Source: Hoplostethus atlanticus (lineage: Eukaryota > Chordata > Actinopteri > Trachichthyiformes > Trachichthyidae). Taken from it: DNA of 64,000 nt. The DNA lies in assembly GCA_034670405.1 (NCBI GenBank), contig JAXDDX010000010.1:4448501-4512500 (forward strand). Direction: 5' to 3'. Below the pieces are notes generated by a model that searched no databases, was not told the origin of the DNA, and worked only from the letters and a program-made list of their open reading frames with translations. The translations under genes and the position numbers were made by a program. How positions within the stretch are numbered: position 1 is the first letter of the stretch; each line of letters starts with the position of its first letter. Shown here piece by piece: positions 1-12,515 of this stretch.

Positions 1-830
1 CCGCCAGTCGATTCAATATTTAAACCATCAGTCTCCGCGCGCGTTTGATGTGAGCTCTTAACAAGCTCTGTCTCGCTGACAGGGATGTGGACGGCTGTTT
101 ACTGTCAGGGAAGGAAAATGCTGCCTTCTGTTGTTTCGTCATGTGTCGATAGGATCCGATGAGACTATTTTGTTTGAATAACTGCGTAAAAGCGCTCAAA
201 GAAATGTGTCGTTCAGCAAGTCTATTTCATTCCTTCAGCAATCCTGACGACATTTTTGCTAATACTGGAATCCTGTCAGAGTCGGTGTTGCGTATATCAG
301 TTGATGCAAATCATCGGTTACACTCAGATTATATCACAGGGTAAATGTTCGGCGCAAGTTTACTCAAAGAAAGCATTCTGGTCTTCGGGGTACAGCGAGT
401 CGGGTATCTCAGCTCTGCATAGTCACATGCAATATTAATGTAATGGCTTGCAGAGTGTGTGCAGGTAGGCTAAGTGTAGGAATAGTTAAGCAACTTATTT
501 TCATAAATGGCCTCAATCTTGGGAGGAAAACGTTTCCTATGCAATTCCTCCTTTGTGGTCTCAGCTCAGTCAAACACTCAGCCTGTGTGAAGCTACTGTA
601 TGGAGAATCTGTATTGCATTTGCATTGAATTACCAGTTAATGTCTCTCTTATGTTACAGATAGAATAGGGGATGTCATATTGATGCCTTGATCTTACTGT
701 AAGGCACTTACCAACTTATTGCATAAGATACCATAAAAAGACCCCTCACAGCGTCTACCTCTACTACCTCTCCTGCTGTGGGTAACCCCTCACCATGTTA
801 GTGTCACGTTAGTGGAGGTTCCATGGGGCT

Positions 831-856
831 GTGTGTGTGTGTGTGTGTGTGTGTGT
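831..856. repeat. (GT)13 microsatellite
   Basis: Uninterrupted GT dinucleotide run read directly from the sequence. Confidence 0.95.
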
Positions 857-1170
857 TAGTTGTGCAGAGTGGGCCCATCTGATGAGACTAGCATGTGAGT
901 ACCCACCCTCCCCCTAAATGCACACATTCAACATGTAAGCCCCCCTGCAGCTCTGCTGTCTTACACTGCACAATCTTTGACCTCTGTCAGCTTAGACCCT
1001 AAAATCTGTAATTTTCCACAGAAGCTGTCAGTAGGGGTCCCTACCTGCTCTGATAGAGTAGCTACTGTGTAGCTGGTAGCCAGTGAGGGAGAAGAGAAAG
1101 TAGATGAGAAGAGCTTTTAATCAATGCAAGGGGAAAAGGCTTTGAGACCGACATCATTTCAGATCTAGTG

Positions 1171-1262
1171 GAAGCTTTTATCCAAACTGCCTTACAGTAG
1201 TTTTTAATGTTTAATATGAGTGGCCCCAGTGAGAAGTGAACTAACCCTTGCAGTGTTCGTGC
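1171..1262 (-). mobile_element. SINE fragment (tRNA-derived, LINE2-like tail)
   Basis: Reads on the minus strand. It has the reversed tail motif (cttttatccaaactgcctta) followed by a reversed tRNA-like B-box region (gtgagaagtgaactaaccc). The same order is seen in the fuller copy at 41995-42165. It is diverged. Confidence 0.55.
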
Positions 1263-2318
1263 CATAGTCTACCCATTTAGCGATACAGGACAGCTTTTCA
1301 GAAGTAGAGCTGGATTGCTATAAATAAACAAGACTAGGCGTCACTAGTGATGGCTGGTATGTAGGAGCCACGCCTCCAGGTAGACGCACTTCAAAACCGT
1401 TTAACATCAGGGCAATGCAATAAGAGAGCATTTTGAGAGCATGTTGCTTCCATAATTTGATGTGTTTTAATTTTTATGTACACCTACTGGTACACCACGT
1501 AGTAACCACTAAAAATAAAAAGTAATGGAGTTTTGGATTTGGTTTTGTACATTTTTGTGCATGTATTGTTAAATAACTGTAAATTAGCGAACAGTGGAAA
1601 CTACTCAAATTACAGTGAATACATGAGTGATAATCTACTACAATTTCCTGTTGACCTGACACCCTTCAGCCCCCACTGTGAACCCCAACCTGGCTCTCTC
1701 TTCATGCTTGCGCCTCCTCTTTCTCCTCATCCCGCAGCAGGCTGCTGCACACGTTGCCTTCCTTTCAGGGCGTTCATGCAAAGGAAAGGGTGTTGGCCCC
1801 CAGAGGAGCGTAGCCGCCCGCCCCACAGCAGGCTCCCCCCTTCTCTGTGGGCCTCCCCTGGGGCAAAAAAAGAAGATTAAAACAAACAGGAGTTTAATCA
1901 GTAGACCCGCTTCTCTCTGCTCAGCTGTCGACAGAAGGAGTCCTCTCCAGGAAGGCTGCCTCAAATCAAAGCTTCCTGCTCGCCACTTGCTGCTTCGCCG
2001 ATCCGTATCACAACAACAAAATCAGCAGAAACAATTATTTATTCCTTTTGATGTGGGTTTTGAAGTTACCCCACCTCCTCCACCATGCCCCCCCCTCATT
2101 TCTCACCCCTCCCCTCCAGCTCCCTGTATCTTTTACTCCAAGGAAACAAGGTCATGTGTGCTTCTCTGTAAAGACGGCTTCTGTGGAAGAACAGCAGTTC
2201 CACACTCAGAGTGTGGTTGGTTGTTCTGCTCCCATTAGAAGAAATGTCTCTGTGGGCTCGAAGGTAAGCAGGTGAGAAAACGTTGGTGGGCTGCTTCATT
2301 TAAAGTTGCCGTCACCCT

Positions 2319-2321
<3 letters not shown>

Positions 2322-2360
<39 letters not shown>

Positions 2361-2382
2361 TGTGTGAGTGTGTGAGTGTGTG
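2322..2382. repeat. GT-rich microsatellite with GTGTGA interruptions
   Basis: A pure GT run at the left is followed by repeated tgtgtgag units. Confidence 0.95.
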
Positions 2383-2439
2383 CATCCGCAAGGTTGGGGA
2401 GGTTACTTTCAAACTGGACTAAATATTAATATTATTGAC

Positions 2440-2825
2440 TGTTGAAAAATCCATTGAATTACTTCAATTCGGTGACATAATCTGATTACTTTAGGAATCA
2501 GAATCTACACTTTCTAAAATGAAATGGTCGATTATTTGCTTTTTTTTATTTAACTGCAATTTGAAGTGTTAACCATGAATTATCTCTCTCTCTCTCTCTA
2601 ACTTCTCCGTTGAAGTTGCATAAACATAATTTGTACAAATAATAATTTGTATCTATAATCTCAAACTTCAAAAGCATTTTCCCCTTAAAGGTGTTTGTTT
2701 TGTTTCCCTAAGTAATCTGTTTATACAATATATGTAATTAAAGTACTGTGTTTCAAATTACAGTCACCAGTGTTTGGTAAAAAGATTACTGTAATCCTGT
2801 TACATGTAATCCGTTTCTCTCTTAC
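2440..2825. mobile_element. Diverged interspersed repeat of the TTACATGTAATCC type
   Basis: AT-rich stretch with scattered attac/aatctgatta words, ending in gttacatgtaatccgttt, a wording I recognise from a common fish interspersed repeat. A (TC)n run lies inside at 2583-2599. Class and exact borders are uncertain. Confidence 0.4.
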
Positions 2826-2845
2826 CTCGTGTGTGTGCAAGCATG

Positions 2846-2847
<2 letters not shown>

Positions 2848-2880
<33 letters not shown>
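2848..2880. repeat. (GT)16 microsatellite
   Basis: Pure GT dinucleotide run. Confidence 0.95.
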
Positions 2881-2885
<5 letters not shown>

Positions 2886-4794
2886 GAAGGTGTGTGTTTG
2901 CAGGACTACATTGGGCCTTCACAGAGAGCAGAGAACTGGGAGGGTGCTGGGATTGCGATAGATCTAGACAGTGTTGCTGTCACTGCTGCAGATGATAATA
3001 ACCCAGTTAACCTTTTGTTAAATTCAAAGTGTACCCGTTAATAACAGTCTCTCAAGAGGACTGAAATGCATGAGAATTGCTTTTCAGCTCAATACCGCAA
3101 CATCTGCTAAAGCTGTTGGATAACTCTGCAGCCTCATCAAAAGGCTTGGCAGAGAAAGAGCTCCTCAAAAGCACAGATGGTAATCATGTTTTTATCATTT
3201 GCTGAAAGTTGTGATCCTCTAAACTCATTTAATTAGGGGCCATATAATTCCACCTTAACAGTCTGCCAAGCAGATTTCTGACAGGTCACATATTATACGC
3301 CTTGGGAAACATCAGGAGAATTGTGGTTTTAGCTAAATATTGTCAATTTGGACACATGTTCCCATAGTACATATTTTCATGGTTGGGTGGTTTTGTCTCA
3401 CATTTTCACCACTTTTTAATGAGTTGAGAGATTCCTGGTCTAAGAAAATTGCCAAAATCACCACATTGACTGAATTTACAAAACAGCTATATATCTCAGT
3501 TTAACTATTTTCTGTAAATGTACCCAAATGTCAGCTAAATATTTAGATGCGCTGATAAATCATGAGGGTTATCTGTAACTAATTAAGAACCGTCTTCAAT
3601 AGAAACATCTTCATGTGAAGAGTGTCAAAAATCCTGTAGGTCCATTTTGGGGAAAAATAAATATTGCCAGATGTTCTTGCAAAATTTTGAAAAAATACAG
3701 ATGACCTCTTAAAGTAAAGCACTGAAGATCACTAGTGGCTTCAACAATATTCAAATAGTGAGTTTTTACTTTCATGCAATCAGTTATTTTGCAGGGATGA
3801 TATCTCATTTTGGAATGAAACTCTTGTTGAACACAAACAGACTGAAACATGTTCATGTTCATGAAAACTAGCAGTACCCAGTCAGTGTAGCGATGACAGG
3901 GAACAGAACAGCCTGTGGTTTGCTGGACCGGTCGCACTGAGGGTAGTGAGTCTATTGTTTGTATTATTTATCATTAGGTTAAAAGGGATAATGGATTACA
4001 GCATATGAAGAGTTTTTGTTTAGTCAGCACTTATTGACTCAGATCACCAACTTCCTTAAGCTTCGTGGATTAGATTGCCAAATTGCTTACCAGTTACCAA
4101 AATGTTCCAGTTATTACAGGTTGTTTTATTCACATACAGAATTCATAGTGAACCATACGGATTGTGAAACCATTTTTCAAAATTCTTGTTAAGGTTATTT
4201 AGTCACAAAGGATGCGGCGGTGACACATTCGTACGTTGTCAGAAATGTAGAGCCATGGTACATTTTAGAGTGTCTATTTATATTTTTCAATTTAAGTTGT
4301 GACATTTGAAAAATCCAGTTTGCTTTAGTCACTGGCTGAAAATGTAAGAGTGGGAGGCAGTAAGATTTTGACATGCTGTAAAATATTTGTTGTTATATTT
4401 ACTTACAGAATCATTTTTTTTTATCACAACTCTATAGAAGCACTTAACCCACACAACTGTAAACACGCACACTGTAAAAGTTTGCTGTCTAAATTATGTC
4501 CCTGACCAGGCAATATTGAGCTCGTTAAGCATTTCATTTTCACTTTTATAAGCCTCTTTAATTTGCCTTTTTGTCCGCCTTTTTCAAATCAGCCTTTAAT
4601 TAAACTCCAGCTAATTACACCACTCTTGAATGGCTCCTGTACCTCTGGCTGGGTGTGGAGAGGAGTGGAATCTGGCGGAGCTAAAAGTGAAACAGCAGCT
4701 GACACCCAGACATTTTATGTTGTCCTAACTCAAAACCAGATCCTTATGAAAACATCCCTCATCTCTAGAGGGTTCAAGCGGGTACTGGTTGCTT

Positions 4795-4880
4795 GTAATG
4801 TTGGTGATCTAAGAATTTAAGTTCATTCTACTGTTGCACTGGGGAACAGTGTCAGTTAAATACCTTTAAAGTAAAATGTA
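4795..4880 (+). mobile_element. SINE 3' tail fragment
   Basis: Contains gttggtgatctaagaattta, then ctactgttgcact and cagtgtcagttaaatacc. These parallel the copies at 9655, 44185 and (inverted) 50230. Confidence 0.6.
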
Positions 4881-7065
4881 AAGCCAGGAAAAGTGGGAGC
4901 GGATGGTGATGCCTGATCATTCTTTCCTTCTGATATTTTGTAGCATGTTTACTTGGGTGATTTATTTTGCACAGTGTTATAACAGAAAGTAATAAAGAGT
5001 TATTGAGCGACAAAAAAATATTAACATCCACTATCTCTAACCTCATCCCTCTATCACAGGTATTCAAGCCATAGCCATCATACAATCATACGGCATTTGA
5101 TGCAAAAACCTCTTTAAAACAACAAGGGTCTATGATTCTAAACATTGCATTAGATTTAGCCTTATCCTGGCTGTTAAAGTTATGGGGGGGTTTCTTCACT
5201 ACACACCATTGTGGATATGGTGGATGGTGGATACAGGAATGGATAACTTGAGGCTGCATATTCCTTGAAAGCTAGACCATTAAGAGCTTTGACAGGCCTA
5301 CACAGCCCAGCGGCTTGTCAGAAACTACAGGCGAATGTGCTGTTCCATAGGACAGTAGCCCGGTTACCCAGACAGCTAACAAATCCCCTGGCTCTGGAGC
5401 AGAGAGGGGGTCTGCAGACTATGTCTGATCCATGCTAGGTCCACTGAACATTTCCATACTGTGTACTGCTCCCAGTAAGCTTGCTAATGCCCCCAGGGAC
5501 ATGCTAGCTGTCCATACTCCCCATCACACAACGCAAGGCATGTGGAACATTAGGGATCAAAGATTTTAGGGAATAGTTTGAAAGGGATTCACGCTGTAGC
5601 CCAGGACAATGTTGTGTTTATGTGTTTTCTATCATAAGGTGATAACTGTTTTGATTTTTATAGTCTTACCAGAATAGGCTTCAGTGTGATGCTCTGTATA
5701 GTTGATGAGCAGCTTGACATTGCCCCACTGTTTCATAGAATGATAAAGGACATATCAGGCTTTTGATATGAGATGTCACTAAAACGTAAGAATTGATGAG
5801 TCCAAATATAGGGAGGTGGCTCCTTCTCAGGCAATAAATGAATACAGCAAAGACAAAACAAAGACCCAAGCTCCTCTGATTAATGCTCTGGCTGACAGCA
5901 AGCACCAGGCCTGACAGGCACATCAAAGCAACTACAAACACAACTGGTGACATTTCTGAAAAAGAAAAAAAAAAACACAATCCTCATCCTCCTTCCATCA
6001 TCACTAACTTTACCCCATACTCAGTGCTGACCATTTAGACTGAATTGAGTCACACTCAATGGGGGAGGAGAGCTTTGAATATAACTCTTTATCTGTGTTC
6101 CTTTTTTTTCGTGAGCACAAAAGAACTGACTAAACCATTTATCTGTAGATTCATTAAAAGAAAAAGAAAGGCAAAGGAAAAAAAGACTACCCTACCTGAT
6201 GTTCTTTTTTTTTTTTTGTTCACGAGGCGCTGCCTGCGCCTGCGATCCCTTTATCTGCCTTTCATTAGTGGCTCGCTCACCCTCTTAGTGGGGCGGGTGT
6301 CTGGGAGACAGTCACTTTCTCCCAGCCCGTGATGTTTCTGCAGATTACAGAGGGCCTTTGAAGCCACTGCACTCCTCATTGCCAGGGCCTCAGACAGGCC
6401 CATGCCATCTGTCAGCCTGACGCCAAAGTAACGGAATCGGGCTGAGACACCCTCTGTTGATCCACACTTTTGTCTTTTATGTGTCACATTTGGATGTCGC
6501 ACAGAAGCCACGCCTTTGTAATCTACTGCCTGAGACTGGCCCGCCACAGCATACAAACACACACCCACGGACAGGAGGGAATAACGGTCCTCCGTAATTA
6601 CTCCTACCTGTGGGCATCGGTCTCTAAATGGGACAATTACCGTCATCCCCTCACAGTGATGTCTGATTCCCCCTCACTCTGCCAAAGCCCTGGAAATCAC
6701 CATCATGTGGGTCTTTTCATGCCTAACCAGAAAAAAGGTATTTAATTCTTCATGAGCTTTGGGGGAATGTCAGCTTGTCAGCTTGCAGGCCGAACAATAC
6801 TGCAGAGCAGGTAGCCACCAACTGCTCGGGGTTTACTCAAAGAAGAGACACCCGTATCTTTGCCAACTTTTGACAGCAATCAGACCTAGATAAGTTGTAC
6901 GTGCAAACAACTCTTAGTTTTTGTTTTAACCTGTTTGGAGTAGCAGGTGGGCTTCACCAGATAGGACATTTCAAGATAGTATAAAGTGAGTTGTTAATCA
7001 TGGAAAAATACATATCTCGTTATGAACTGATTTTCAAAAGAAGGTTACCAAGTCACTTTGATGAA

Positions 7066-7100
7066 ACAGACATTTATTGAGGCAAACAATAAATGTCTGT
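7066..7100. repeat. Perfect inverted repeat (14-bp stem, 7-nt loop)
   Basis: acagacatttattg at 7066-7079 pairs exactly with caataaatgtctgt at 7087-7100 across the loop aggcaaa. Complementarity does not extend outside the stem. The stem is too short for a typical microRNA precursor, so it may be the relic of a small inverted-repeat element. Confidence 0.9.
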
Positions 7101-7725
7101 GTTGCGGCCCACACAGACCATCAGGTAATCATTGGAATAAATGCTTTCTTCTTGTGAAATAATGATCATTTTTCAGCTTCCTTTAATAGTTTGTCTACCA
7201 AAATAACCTGGAAAGGGACAATAAATTGATTGGTGTTTACAGTTCACCATTCTGTTCAAGCATCCGCATCAGGAATAGGAACTGTGTCATTTTTAGGGGG
7301 CTACAGGCCAAGAGGGATGACAACTGATGACAAGTGTCCTGAGATACCTTGTGCATAAGGACCCGGTCGACCCGTTTTTGGGGTAAGGAGGGGTCCCTCA
7401 TCAACCTCTGAAGGGGAGTGAGATTACAGGCAACGTTTCCACCTCAAACGATGCCTCTCCCTGTGTCAGGTTGATAAACTCTCATTGAGTTTGCAAAGAC
7501 CATTTCCCAGCGGCTGTCTTTCAGTTTATATGAACTTTTCAAACGGCTTAAGATCTGACAGAGGATCGTCACCAAGCTCGCAGGCTTTGAACACATCTCC
7601 CCTGTGTATTTTTCCCACCCCAGGACCACTGTCTTCAGAGGCTTAGGGAGAATAAAGGCTCAGATCGACAGAAATCAGTGGTACCCCCCCCAACCCCCAA
7701 CCCCCCTCGCCTTGTCACACTCACA

Positions 7726-7769
7726 GACACACACACACACACACACGCGCGTGCAAACTCATGCATATA

Positions 7770-7811
<42 letters not shown>
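7726..7811. repeat. Compound (CA)n microsatellite
   Basis: Two CA runs (7726-7746 and 7771-7811) are separated by a short acgcgcgtgc-containing spacer. A C-rich stretch precedes them (7683-7706). Confidence 0.95.
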
Positions 7812-7814
<3 letters not shown>

Positions 7815-8687
7815 CCAACTTCCAACAAGCATCCCCTGCAGAGTCACATATCAGACTAAAAAAAACTTCCATTGTAATGGGGCTTTCAAAAACAGAATAA
7901 TACATTAAGTACCTTAAAGCAGAGGGTGACGCTAAACTACAAAAACATTAAGCAAGCCTAATGAAATATACATTATAGTAATTGGATCAGAGAAGACTGT
8001 GGCTAACAATTGGAGGCAGCAGATGCTAATGACAACACATCAAATAACTTCAAGCCACTTCAAACATGGCTCTGCCTTGGTTCTCTTCAATAGCGGTTCG
8101 CCGGGGCTATTGCAACTATTTTGGTTTTGTTTGGGGAAACGGCATAGCCAGCATCCGCAGTACAGCCTCTACATTACAAAGTGTAAGCACTGGATTACTG
8201 CGGCGTTGGATCAGGTCACACCTTCAATCCATGGACCAGGATAAGATGGTATAGGACCACAGGACTGGAACCTCATGCAGACAGCGCTGAGCTGTAAAAT
8301 TGATAATCAAAGCAACACACAAAAAGTGTTTTTGGCTACAGATAAAAATAGAGCCACCATACACATAACGCTTTGACTGGGATGAGTGATTGATGCTCAA
8401 AGATGTAGCCATGACAGACTGGCAGGCGGGAGAAAAACACTGAGGCAGAATGATTGGCTTCTCCTCTTTGATGTTTCTGTCTGCCTTACTGGTGATGGCT
8501 GGTTACATCTTCAAACCCATTCTGCGCTGACAGCTGTAATGACCCCAAACATTTCATCTGTCATATCTGAACGGGATTCTGACAACTTCCAGTTGAAACA
8601 ATACACTTCTCTGACCAACACGGTACAGCTGTGTGCCATATTCTTACACCTATCAATAAGTATGGAAGTTGCTTGTTTGCATTTGTC

Positions 8688-8765
8688 TTAGGTATTAAGC
8701 TGATGCACTTATCCATAGTGACTTATTCCAAGATTGCAAACATTGCAAGCGACCCAGACAAAAGA
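8688..8765 (-). mobile_element. SINE tail fragment, diverged
   Basis: Reversed tail wording (aggtattaagctgatgcact, then tatccatagtgactta) matches the general form of the family's 3' end. Confidence 0.45.
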
Positions 8766-9654
8766 TGCAACAAATATCCCTGGTCCTAGAGTTGTTTTTT
8801 TGGTGTAACAGAGAAGTGCTAAGAAGAATCAAGTTTTTTTTAATGAACATGGTGCAAGTAGATGTAGTAGATAGGAGAGAAGGAACCATTTTAGGCATCA
8901 GGAGAAGGTAGGGGAATGTGAAGTGCTTCCCTATTCACATTTGAAAATCCTGAAGAGAGTATGATGACAGTCAATAGCATGTAAAACTGTTGTGCAAGGT
9001 CACCCTGGCATGATGGAAAAAATAGGACTACAATTTACAACACGGCTCCATGTTATTTTAGAACAGCTCAAACTGGATTGTTCCAGCGCCTTAAAAATTG
9101 CCATTGATCATAGTGCTTTGGCTTAGCGGCGTACAAACAGTACGTATTATCTAAAATGCCGGTTTGGTCAAACCATGTGCAAAGCAGATAAACCATTCAA
9201 AGCCTGTCTTTGTATGCCTGTTTGTGTTTTTGTTGTGTATATGTGGAAAGACCAAATATTCCTAGTTCCATCCAGGCCACCGAGTGGGAAGCGGTTTCCC
9301 ATGGTTCCGCTGGGATGCTGCTTTCATGTGGAGACAGAATCTCTGGGTCCCTTCAGCCCCTCTGTTGTGACAGAGGATAATGAATTTCACAACATCTGCC
9401 ATTTGTTAGCCCTGTTTGGTGTAACTGATCTCCTTTTAATCCCGAGACGTCCACGGACTTCCAAAGCGTGTGCAGCTCCGCGGCTGAAATGAAACAGATG
9501 GATCCCATGGCCTCTCTGGGGCTGGGAGGAGAGGTGCAGCAGGCCGGCAGGGGCTGGCACATGCCCCCGTTCCCCCTCTCATCCCCGTACACATGGGGCA
9601 CTGATGCACTGTGGCCTTGACCCTTGGACTCCTTACTATTGGCTGCTTGTACTG

Positions 9655-9745
9655 GAGACAATCTAGGAATTTAAGCTTGTTCCACTGTTACACTCAACCT
9701 ATGTCGCTCTTAATAACAGTGCCAGTTAAACATCTAATAGGACTA
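9655..9745 (+). mobile_element. SINE 3' tail fragment
   Basis: ctaggaatttaagcttgttc, cactgttacactcaacc and gtcgctcttaataacagtgc follow one another as in the 44185 copy. Confidence 0.6.
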
Positions 9746-10825
9746 GCCCTTGGCGCTGTGGGTTTCACAATCACATGAAGGGGATCCACACTCAATTTAA
9801 TATTTTATATTCCTATGGTCTAGGGCAGCCAAATCAATATATTAGATTAGATGAACCTTTATGTTTGTTGTGTGAACTTGAATAACTCTTCCTGAAGTAA
9901 TCACACAGAGAACAAAGACTAAAACTTGCGATGTCAACAGGTATTAAGTCTTAAGTCCAGAGTTGCACCACAGACAATCAATGTGAGACTGATTTTGCGG
10001 ACCCACAGAATGTTTCTTTGTGTTTGTGCTGTATTTTTATATCTAAATGCTGTCTACAGTTCTTATCTTGAAGCAAAAAAAACACTTCTACCTCTCTCCT
10101 CTCTCTATTTCTCTGATTTATTTTTCTAGGGTCAGGGGAATATTGTCAGGGCACTATTAATCTGACCCTTGAATTCCTCATTATTGGTTAAGATACAACA
10201 AGATGAAACTGTAATGATCCAGTTGGAGAAATTTGGACTCAAAACAATCAGCAGATTGTCAGAATCACCTCCCAATCTGAAGGGAGGAATGGCTGGAATG
10301 GTGGATTCAGTCTCTGTTCCTTACAGAAATTCTGCTCCCATCCCCTGCCTCTTCATAAAACCTGGAATGTGCTTCAAAGAATGCACACTATCTTCCCTCC
10401 ATGAATAAAACATCTGTCATTCATCAGGCTGTACAATATGTGCCGATTTAACAGAGCATAACAGCTCCGACAGGGATGGGAGCAGAGGACTGTACAGTGT
10501 CCTAATAAGCCTAACCACGACCGAGCGTCCTCTCTCTCCCTTTAGACCATCCCAGTCTGGGATGTTTAAACAGGACTCAGTCAACTCATCTGTGACTAAA
10601 AGTTAGCAGAAAGAAAGAAAAATTGTCCGTGCTGCCTTTCTGTTAGGCTATGCAAAGAGTTACACGTGCAGCCTAACTACCCTAATAGAAGACTGACTGA
10701 CCCAAGTCACAGAGTGCCATAGCCTAGCTGGAGAACCACCTTACCTGTCACAAAATAAATAGATGTTTGGCCTTGACCTTGCCTGCTGCTTTCAAGTGTG
10801 TTTATGTGTGTGTGTGGAGGGGTCG

Positions 10826-10880
10826 TTATAATAATCATTATAGTCATTGTCAATGTCATTATTGTCATTATCATGTCATA
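10826..10880. repeat. GTCATT/ATTATC low-complexity repeat
   Basis: Short diverged tandem array of gtcattatt-type units. Confidence 0.7.
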
Positions 10881-10976
10881 CCTTATTCATGTCCATAGGG
10901 GAATTCTGTTTTCGCTTGCCCCAAAGTGCAGAATCAATTATTAGGCAGCCGTCCTGGAGAGTCCTGGAGCTGGTAG

Positions 10977-11080
10977 TGATTTAGTGTCTTGCTCAAGGAC
11001 CCTTCAGCAGAAGCTTGAATGAATTTGGGTCCTCTAGTTGAGGGATGATCTGTCTGACCACTAGGCCACCCTGAGGTCCC
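10977..11080 (-). mobile_element. SINE fragment
   Basis: cttgctcaaggacccttcag is followed by a reversed tRNA-like head ending in ctgaccactaggccaccct. On the minus strand this reads as the A-box-like gtggcctagtggtcag. The same pattern is at 12190-12375 and 24055-24172. Confidence 0.6.
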
Positions 11081-11168
11081 TTGTGTTTCAGGGTTAGGGT
11101 GTTTTCAGAAATTCTCAGCCTCTCATAATTAATAATAATTCCTTTTAATATTTAATAGGGCCGTAACG

Positions 11169-11434
11169 AATGGTCTAGAGTTCAAAACCGAAACTCGCGG
11201 GGATGCTTCACAGGGCTTGGTCACTGACGGAGGTTGAATCCTATGCTTATTCCGCCCCCTACTGGCGACCACGGTCAATACATTAGCCCAGGTTTTCCCC
11301 GCCTTGCCAGCCAGTGGCGCTGCAGGCATGCATCGCTCTATCTCGGGGAGACTGCGATACTCGGTATCGCTTCCGGGAGGATAGAGATCACAAAGAAACA
11401 GTAACCGGCTGGTGCTACATCCAAACAATAAACA
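11169..11434 (+). promoter_or_regulatory. brd7: Putative brd7 promoter and 5' leader
   Basis: This stretch is richer in CpG than its surroundings and lies just upstream of the brd7 start codon. A minus-strand match to the CTCF core (CCAGTAGGGGGCGG) spans 11252-11265. A perfect palindrome, GCGATAC-TCG-GTATCGC, lies at 11354-11370, immediately followed by an ETS-type cttccgg. Outer arms CTCTATC (11336-11342) and GATAGAG (11380-11386) extend the symmetry. I see no clear TATA box, as expected for a housekeeping gene. The transcription start cannot be placed from sequence alone. Confidence 0.6.
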
Positions 11435-12515
11435 ATGGGCAAGAAGCACAAAAAGCACAAGTCGGAAAAGCACGGATACGAAGGTAAAACATTTGCACAT
11501 CACGCTCAAACACCTACACACCTGAATTGTTAACAGATTTGCTTGTCTGCATTGGCTACAATCCCCGGATTCGCGCGGTTAGCCGTGTTAGCGCGAGCCT
11601 TTTAACACGAAGAAGTCATATTTAGCGTTAACGTTCAGTGGTTATTATTAAAAACTTCTCGTTATTTCATTGATTTTTCTATTTATTGGCCTTTCGAATT
11701 GACATTTCGTTATCTACTCTAATAGATAGCGTTCAAATTAACATGTACGTTTAGCTATACCGTTGGGAGTTACGCTAGGGCTGCAGTGGAGCACTGTTAG
11801 CCGCTATCATTGCTAGCCTCTTATCAGCTGTCCCGGATTGATTAGCTACGCTGTCGTTAGCCTAATACCTGTTTGTTGACTTGTTGTCTGCAGAGTACGG
11901 AGAGAGGCCGCTGAAGTTGGTTTTAAAAGTCGCTGGAAACGAAGTGACAACGGGAAGTTCGAGGAGTCTTGACAAGTTTTACGACGAACAACCGGCGGAC
12001 TACGACAAACCCAAGGACAAGAAGAAGAAAAAGAAGAAGGATAAAGAGAGGAGCTTTGGATCACCGGATGACGACAAAGGAAAGAAAAAGGTGACCAATG
12101 GGATAACTATGGCTGTTTTATTTGTCGCTGGGAAGGAGTAGTTTAATGGTGGTGCCTGTGACAGTTGGTAGGAAAAAGGGTTCAATTTATACTGTCAGTT
12201 TAGGCATTTAGCTTACTGTTGTCCAGAGCGACTTAGAATGAGCGAACAAGTTGGGGCTCACTGTCTTGCTCAAATACACATAGCTGTTGATGGACACAAG
12301 ATTTAGTTTTTGTGGAAATTGTACCTTCCAGTTATTGGACGGCCTTTCTCACCACTAGGCCATTCAGCAACCCCAGATTCAACTGTTCATATTTAATGTT
12401 TTTTGTGTGTAATATTAGATGACAAAGAAGAGGAAAGGACAGGATGCAGATGGAGACTGGGATGACCGAGAACAGAACAGAACACCTATCCGTTCAGAGC
12501 TGAATAAATTGGAAG
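11435..12515 (+). CDS. brd7: brd7 exons 1-3: basic N-terminal region
   Basis: These exons encode residues 1-115. The conserved block PLKLVLKVAGNEVT follows the Lys/His-rich start. A run of seven lysines (DKKKKKKKDKE) and further KGKKK and TKKRKG clusters would serve as nuclear localisation signals. In human BRD7 this part is also Lys/Arg-rich but longer, which accounts for most of the length difference. Intron 2 carries a SINE. Confidence 0.9.

Larger units (their letters stand above)
1..11168. other. Left intergenic flank, no gene recognised
   Basis: I find no conserved coding exon on either strand here. Open frames are short, and the longest (1678-2238 +, 186 codons) lies in Pro/Ser/Arg-rich translation with no family signature. 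The content is GT/CA microsatellites, several SINE fragments and unique sequence. The first 130 bases carry several CpGs. The stretches 6220-6700 and 9270-9620 are unique-looking, moderately GC-rich and free of repeats I recognise, so conserved noncoding elements are possible. By human synteny the next gene would be nkd1, but I found no nkd1 exon in this stretch. Confidence 0.6.

Noticed and set aside
1678-2238. 186-codon open frame, the longest in the left flank
   Set aside because: The translation is Pro/Ser/Cys-rich with no recognisable domain, no conserved splice context and competing frames on both strands. It is probably chance in GC-richer DNA.
7604-7900. Hypothetical proteins across the CA repeats at 7.6-7.9 kb
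   Set aside because: They are His-Thr repeat translations of microsatellite DNA.
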